Below are positions 58,008-64,000 of a stretch of 64,000 bases of DNA, in pieces. Each line of letters opens with the position of its first letter. Within the stretch, counting starts at the first letter, position 1. A program made the position numbers and the translations under genes. Origin of the DNA: JACVRW01 sp963716215 (GTDB lineage Bacteria; Actinomycetota; Thermoleophilia; Solirubrobacterales; Thermoleophilaceae); NCBI GenBank assembly GCA_963716215.1, contig OY970298.1:1550001-1614000 (forward strand), in the 5' to 3' direction. The notes under the pieces are model-generated. The model ran no database searches. It saw only the letters and a list, made by a program, of their open reading frames with translations, and was not told the origin of the DNA.

Positions 58008-58963
58008 GCGGTCACCGCTTCCGCGCGCCCGCGCGCCCGCTCGCGCGCGGGGGCGAGCTGGAGGGCCAGCCCGAGCGTCGTGGCCCACAGCAGCGTGCCG
58101 AGGGCGAGGTGCAGCACGATCAGGGTCTCGTATTCGTCGAGCCACACGTTGAGCGCGCCCACGAGGATCTGCGCCACCAGCAGCGCGGTCAGCCCGAGCG
58201 CGTAACGCACCGCCACGCGGCGGCGCAGCGACACCACGATCAGCGCGATCAGCAACGCCGAGGCCAGGTACATGAACGCTCGGTGGGTCAGGTGGATGTC
58301 GACCAGGCGCGCCTGCCCGAATGGCATGAAGTCGCCGTTGCAGGTGGGGAACTCCTTGCCACAGGCGTGATGGGCACCGTCGCCGAGCTGGTAGTCGGCC
58401 CGACCGTAGTTCTGCGTGCCGGCCATGTAGCCGCCCGCGACGACCGTGCAGAAAACCGCGGCCGTCGCGGCCACGGCCAGCGGGCGCAGCCGCGGCCCAC
58501 CACGCTCGGGTCGCGCTCCCGACACGCCGCGCCAGAGGTACAGCAGGCCGCCCAGCAGCAGCATCGCCAGCCCCAGGTGCGCGGCCACCAGCGCCTCCTC
58601 GAGGTTCTCCTCGACCGTCGCGCCGCCCAGCACCGCCTGGGCCAGCACCAGCACGAACAGGGCAACGGTGACGGCGAGGAACTGCCGGTACCGGCGCCAG
58701 GCCAGCACCACCAGCGCGAGGATCATCAGGCCCACCGCCCCCGCGAGGGCGCGGTGGGTGTACTCGACGATCGAGTTGAGGTCTACTCCCGGCACCACGT
58801 CGCCGTTGCAGAACGGCCAGCCGTGGAAGCCGGAGCCGCCGGGGCCGCAGCCGAGCCCGGAGTCCGAGACACGCACGATCCCGCCGACGATGATCAGCAC
58901 GAACGTCGCGATGCCGGTGGCTAGGACGAGCTGTCGGAAGCCGTTGGAGGGAGCCGTTCTCAC
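58004..58963 (-). CDS. ctaA: Heme A synthase
   Basis: Oxidises heme O to heme A. 319 residues, eight transmembrane helices in two similar halves. Heme ligands: His in IVEYTHRALAG and in VAAHLGLAML (first half), and in DIHLTHRAFMYL and IVLHLALGTLL (second half). Cysteine pairs lie in external loops of both halves: GCGPG...FCNG and HACGKEFPTCNG. Paired Cys occur in the CtaA forms of Gram-positives. GTG start at 58963. It follows ctaD by 21 bases and overlaps ctaB. Confidence 0.95.
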   Translation of the reverse strand: MRTAPSNGFRQLVLATGIATFVLIIVGGIVRVSDSGLGCGPGGSGFHGWPFCNGDVVPGVDLNSIVEYTHRALAGAVGLMILALVVLAWRRYRQFLAVTVALFVLVLAQAVLGGATVEENLEEALVAAHLGLAMLLLGGLLYLWRGVSGARPERGGPRLRPLAVAATAAVFCTVVAGGYMAGTQNYGRADYQLGDGAHHACGKEFPTCNGDFMPFGQARLVDIHLTHRAFMYLASALLIALIVVSLRRRVAVRYALGLTALLVAQILVGALNVWLDEYETLIVLHLALGTLLWATTLGLALQLAPARERARGRAEAVTA

Positions 58964-58984
58964 AGGCGAACCGAGGCTACAGAC

Positions 58985-60687
<1,703 letters not shown>

Positions 60688-60688
<1 letters not shown>

Positions 60689-61545
60689 CAGGGACTCTCC
60701 TCGCCCTCAGACCCCTTGCGCTGCTCGGCGAGCAGCTTGCCGGACTCCTCGATGTCGTTGGCCTGCTGCTCCGCCCACGCCTGGTACTCGTCCGGACTGA
60801 CCGCGCGCACGGCCGCGCGCATGTCGGCGTGCCCGGTCCCGCACAGCTCGGCGCACTGGCCGTCGAAGGTGGTGCCCACCTTGTCGGGCGGGATCTTGAA
60901 CCAGGTCTCGTTCACGTGGCCCGGCACGCCGTCGACCTTGCCGCCGAGCTTCGGGATCCACCAGGAGTGGATCACGTCCGAGGCGGTCACCTCGAGCACG
61001 ACTGTGGTGTCGACCGGCACCACCATGGTGTGGTAGCTGAACAGCGTCCGCTTGCCGGGATAGTCGTAGCGCCAGAGGTACTGCTGGCCGTTGACCTTGA
61101 TCCGCAGGTAGGGCCGGCCCGACGGCGGGTTGGGCTGATCGATCGAGGCGAAGCGCGCCTGGGAGGCCTGCAGGCCCTCCGGACCGGACTCGGGCGGGTT
61201 CTCGATGTCGCCGAGGTAGAGGAACGTGACCACGGTCAGCACGACCAGGATCAGCGCCGCCGCGACCGTCCAGCCCAGCTCGAGCGGGGTGTTGCCGCGG
61301 ATCTGCACGGCGTCCGGGGCGCTGCGGCGGCCGCGAAAGCGCAGCAGCGACCAGATCAGCGTGCCCTCGACGATCACGAAGATCACGATCGCCACGTACA
61401 GGGCGATCTTGTAGAGCGTGTCGATGTCGTCCGCGTTCGGCGAGCCGCCCGACTCCGGGGTGAACGTATCCGCCAGCGCCGGCGCTGCGACCAGAAGGGC
61501 GAGCAGCACAGCGGCGAGCGCGGCGAGGATTAGGCGTCGTGGCAT
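60688..61545 (-). CDS. ctaC: Cytochrome c oxidase subunit II
   Basis: Electron-entry subunit of the second oxidase, 285 residues, without a cytochrome c domain. Signal peptide PRRLILAALAAVLLALLVA then cleavage near ALA. Two transmembrane helices (about 45-68 and 92-110). CuA ligands: H193, C231, C235, H239 and M242 (CAELCGTGHADM). The charged tail ends QRKGSEGEESP. ATG at 61545 begins the signal peptide; a TTG at 61557 adds four residues. Its stop overlaps ctaD by one base. No subunit III gene follows. Confidence 0.95.
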
Positions 61546-61617
61546 GCCGGTGGGCAAGGCGCGCGGATCATATCTGCGCTCAACGCGGACGCTCCACTTC
61601 GTGCCGGTTGTCCCGAG

Positions 61618-61866
61618 CTACGGGGCGGGGCGGCGCTCGGACTCGACCTCCAGCTCGCGCACCCGCAGCCGGTCGATCTGGAGCTCGCCGATCTGCAGCT
61701 GGGCGATCGCGGCCCGCCGGATCGCCAGCCGGCCGATCGCCAGCGCGCCGAGCGCGGCGGCGCCGACGGCGAGCGCGCCGATCGCTTTGCTGCCGATCGC
61801 CCGGGTGCCGATCGCGCTGGCGCCGACCGCGTGCGCGGGCAGCGCCTCGGGGCGGCGGTGGGCCAT
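61618..61866 (-). CDS. 82-residue pentapeptide-repeat (AIG-type) protein
   Basis: Not assigned to a named family. Residues 11-75 are 13 uninterrupted five-residue units: AHAVG ASAIG TRAIG SKAIG and so on to RLRVR ELEVE, with consensus xxA(I/V)G. The fifth position shifts from Gly to charged residues in the last units. The period and the hydrophobic fourth position fit a right-handed beta-helix like pentapeptide-repeat proteins, but the usual A(D/N)LxX pattern is absent. No signal peptide. ATG begins 2 bases after the stop of the crotonase gene, so they are coupled. Confidence 0.75.
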   Translation of the reverse strand: MAHRRPEALPAHAVGASAIGTRAIGSKAIGALAVGAAALGALAIGRLAIRRAAIAQLQIGELQIDRLRVRELEVESERRPAP

Positions 61867-61868
61867 CC

Positions 61869-62660
61869 TCACGCGCCCTGGAAGGCCGGGTCGCGCTTTT
61901 CCAGGAACGCCAGCGCACCCTCCTGGAAGTCGCGCGTGCGCGCGAGGCCGTGCTGAAGCTCGGCCTCGAGCGAGAGCTGGCCGTCGAGGTCGGGGTAGAG
62001 CATCCGGTTGAGCGCCTTCTTCGACCCGGCGTAGGAGCGCGTGGGGCCGGCCGCGAGCCGCTGCAACAGCGTGTCCGCCTCCTCGGCGAGGCGATCGTCC
62101 GGGTGCACGAAGTTGACGAGGCCCCAGTCGAGCGCCCGCGCGGCCTCGATCCGCTCGCCCAGCAGCGCCATCTGGAAGGCGCGCGCCTTGCCGACGGCCG
62201 TGGGGACGAACAGGGTCGAACCGCCATCGGGCATCAGGCCGATGTTCACGAAGGCCAGCCCGAAGTAGGACGACTCGGCCGCCAGCACCAGGTCGCAGGC
62301 AAGCGCCAGCGACGCCCCGATCCCGACCGCCGGGCCGTTGACCGCGGCGATCACCGGCTTCTCGAGGCGGCGCACGCCGGCGATGATCGGGTGGTAGAGC
62401 TCGTTCAGCTCCTTGGCCACGTCGGGCATGCCGTCGTCGGCCACGTCGAAGCCGGCCTTGAGGTCGGCACCCGACGAGAAGCCGCGGCCCGCGCCGGTTA
62501 TGAGCACGGCGCGGACGGACGGGTCGGCCGCGTCGTCGACGATCGCCTGCTTGAGCTCGCGGCCGAAGCCCACGTGCCACGCGTTGAGCGTCTCCGGCCG
62601 GTTGAGGGTGATGCGCGCGGCGCCCCCGTCCTGCTCCCAGATCAAGTGCTCGTAGCTCAT
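61869..62660 (-). CDS. Enoyl-CoA hydratase/isomerase family protein (PaaG-like)
   Basis: Crotonase-fold enzyme of 263 residues. Oxyanion segments FSSGADLKAG and NGPAVGIGASLALACDLV. Both catalytic Glu of classical enoyl-CoA hydratase are missing. The segment AFVNIGLMPDGGSTLFVPTAVG has the Asp-containing loop seen in PaaG-type isomerases (ring-opened epoxide or dienoyl-CoA isomerisation). So the precise reaction is unclear. ATG at 62660 overlaps the stop of the MocR-type gene upstream. It is followed by the pentapeptide protein gene. Confidence 0.88.
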   Translation of the reverse strand: MSYEHLIWEQDGGAARITLNRPETLNAWHVGFGRELKQAIVDDAADPSVRAVLITGAGRGFSSGADLKAGFDVADDGMPDVAKELNELYHPIIAGVRRLEKPVIAAVNGPAVGIGASLALACDLVLAAESSYFGLAFVNIGLMPDGGSTLFVPTAVGKARAFQMALLGERIEAARALDWGLVNFVHPDDRLAEEADTLLQRLAAGPTRSYAGSKKALNRMLYPDLDGQLSLEAELQHGLARTRDFQEGALAFLEKRDPAFQGA

Positions 62661-64000
62661 GCGGCGTAGCGTACGGCCGCGGCCAGTTCCGCGACGGCAG
62701 CTTCGATGGCGGGCTCGGCGATACGCCCGTAGCCGAGCAGCAGGGCGGGCGGCCCAGGCTCGATGCGGTGCTCCGACAGGCCGGACAGGCCCACCCCGCG
62801 TGAGCGCGCGCGAGCGAGCACTGCGCCTTCGTCGGCGGGCTCCGGCAGGTGCACCACCAGGTGCAGCCCGGCCGCTACGCCCGCGGGCCGGCAGCCGGGG
62901 AGCAGACGGGCCAGCGCCGCGACGAGTGCGTCGCGGCGAGCGCGGTAGACGGTCCGCGTGCGGCGCAGGTGGCGATCGAGGCCGCCGCGCTCCAGGAAGT
63001 CCGCCAGGGCGAGCTGCTCCACCACCGGCGTGCCGAGGTCGTCGGCGCCCTTGGCGGCCACGACGCCCTCGTCGAGCCACGCCGGCGCTACGAGCCAGCC
63101 GAGCCGCAGCCCCGGCGCGAGCGACTTGCTGACCGAGCCGCCGTAGGCCACCAGCTCGGGGGCCAGGCCCTGGACCGCGCCGACCGGCGCGCGGTCGTAG
63201 CGGTACTCGGCGTCGTAGTCGTCCTCCAGCACGACCGCCCCGGTGCGGGCGGCCCAGTCGATCAGCGCCGCGCGGCGCTCCGGCGCGAGCACCACGCCGA
63301 GCGGGAACTGGTGGGCGGGCGTCGCGAAGGCCGCATCGGGGGCCAGCTCCTCCAGCACGTCGACCCGCAGGCCGTAGCCGTCGACCGGCACGGGCAGGAC
63401 CTCCAGGCCGTTCGACGCGAGCTGTATACGCCCCGGCGTGTTGGACGGGTCCTCCACGCCGATGCGCCGGCGGCCCTGGGCGAGCAGCGCCCGCGCGATC
63501 AGCGCCATGCCCTGGGCCATCCCGGACGTGACCACGACTCGCTCGGGCTCGCAGGCGACGCCGCGGGCCCGGCCGAGGTAGCGGGCCAGCGCCACGCGCA
63601 GCTCCGGCGCGCCGCGCGGGTCGCCATAGTCGAAGCGGGCGTCGGGGGCGTCGCGCAGCCCGCGGCGCAGCGAGGCGAGCCACGCCGCCCGCGGGAACAG
63701 CGACACGTCGGGGCCCCCGGGGCGGAAATCGAAGCGCGGCGGCCGCTCGGCCGCGGTAGCCGCCGGCGTGTGGGGCGCGGGAGAGGCCGCGTCGGAGACG
63801 CGCGTGGGCGCGCCCTGGCGGGCGACGAGATAGCCCTCCGCGCCCAGCTGGGAGTACGCGTCGACCACCACGCCGCGCGACACGCCCAGCTCGCGCGCCA
63901 GCGAGCGCGAGGAGGGCAGCGCCACACCGGGCGCGAGCCGGCCCGAGCGGACCGCCGTGCGCAGCTGCTCCTCGAGCTGGGTGCGCAGGGGCGCGGCGCC
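62657..64000 (-). CDS. MocR/PdxR-type GntR regulator with aminotransferase domain, 5' end cut by window
   Basis: Transcription factor of the MocR group: an N-terminal GntR winged helix fused to a fold type I aminotransferase domain that binds PLP. The open frame continues to the right edge without a start, reading LRTQLEEQLRTAVRSGRLAPG, so the gene begins outside. The HTH is LARELGVSRGVVVDAYSQL. The PLP lysine lies in GGSVSKSLAPGLRLGW, with VLEDDYDAEYRYD holding the conserved Asp and Tyr. About 447 residues are visible. Target may be vitamin B6 or amino-acid genes; not shown here. Confidence 0.92.
   Translation of the reverse strand, partial: GAAPLRTQLEEQLRTAVRSGRLAPGVALPSSRSLARELGVSRGVVVDAYSQLGAEGYLVARQGAPTRVSDAASPAPHTPAATAAERPPRFDFRPGGPDVSLFPRAAWLASLRRGLRDAPDARFDYGDPRGAPELRVALARYLGRARGVACEPERVVVTSGMAQGMALIARALLAQGRRRIGVEDPSNTPGRIQLASNGLEVLPVPVDGYGLRVDVLEELAPDAAFATPAHQFPLGVVLAPERRAALIDWAARTGAVVLEDDYDAEYRYDRAPVGAVQGLAPELVAYGGSVSKSLAPGLRLGWLVAPAWLDEGVVAAKGADDLGTPVVEQLALADFLERGGLDRHLRRTRTVYRARRDALVAALARLLPGCRPAGVAAGLHLVVHLPEPADEGAVLARARSRGVGLSGLSEHRIEPGPPALLLGYGRIAEPAIEAAVAELAAAVRYAA

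Noticed and set aside
61618..61866. CRISPR-like periodic DNA
   Set aside because: The 15-base period comes from pentapeptide codons; there are no unique spacers of 30-40 bases and no cas genes.

Overview
The window reads as a dense, high-GC bacterial chromosome segment. GTG starts are frequent and 1- to 4-base start/stop overlaps are everywhere. Gene content and protein style (OpcA next to Zwf, a fused transaldolase/phosphoglucose isomerase, caa3-type oxidase, Gram-positive LexA box, leaderless-looking promoters) point to an actinobacterium, most likely Thermoleophilia/Solirubrobacterales. That placement is inferred from gene style, not from a search. I see no rRNA, tRNA, CRISPR array, insertion sequence, integrase or prophage. 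No gap between genes exceeds 300 bases.

Layout: (1) 1-9.8 kb, + strand housekeeping chain: glmM (cut by the left edge), glmS, acpS, nnr, a CBS protein, alr, a CCA/HD nucleotidyltransferase, corA, HIT hydrolase, cold-shock protein, infA. (2) 9.8-13.8 kb: small secreted or membrane proteins, a GT4 glycosyltransferase and a diheme lipoprotein cytochrome c. (3) 13.8-19.1 kb, - strand: a caa3 oxidase operon, ctaC (cytochrome c fusion)-ctaD (A2-type)-tandem universal-stress protein-ctaE-35-residue membrane peptide-suhB. (4) 19.2-26.5 kb: AraC regulator, CBS protein, small membrane proteins, an SSS symporter with a small partner, galK, a murein endopeptidase, a crotonase, a HAD phosphatase. (5) 26.6-37.3 kb: two divergent ROK sugar kinases; the right-hand one heads a pentose-phosphate operon (ROK-tkt-tal/pgi-gnd-zwf-opcA-VOC). 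(6) 37.6-47.6 kb: DUF4287 protein, MFS transporter, SOS-controlled dinB, zinc-finger protein, c-di-GMP enzyme, GDPD, and pgl coupled to a GH15 trehalase/glucoamylase. (7) 47.7-57.1 kb: metallophosphoesterase, DUF4389 protein, M1 peptidase, cyclase fusion, methyltransferase plus membrane patatin, MBL hydrolase, ArsR/AHSA1 pair. (8) 57.1-61.5 kb, - strand: a second, A1-type oxidase, ctaC-ctaD, followed by the heme A genes ctaA-ctaB. (9) 61.6-64 kb: an 82-residue pentapeptide-repeat protein, a crotonase and a MocR-type regulator cut by the right edge.

How it fits together: glucose released by the GH15 enzyme could be phosphorylated by the ROK kinases and oxidised through Zwf/OpcA, Pgl and Gnd, with transketolase and Tal-Pgi closing the cycle. 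rpe and rpi are not in the window. Respiration is served by two different heme-copper oxidases. They probably share the heme A genes, and the only subunit III here is in the caa3 operon.

The most interesting items are a recurring TAGNNT box 6-8 nt before start codons (leaderless transcription), a LexA box and an ArsR-type operator that each contain the start codon of their own gene, an unusual 13-unit pentapeptide protein, a membrane-embedded patatin-like lipase, a phage-domain/adenylate cyclase fusion, and the accessory genes inside the caa3 operon. I did not find a clear new multi-gene defence or biosynthetic system.
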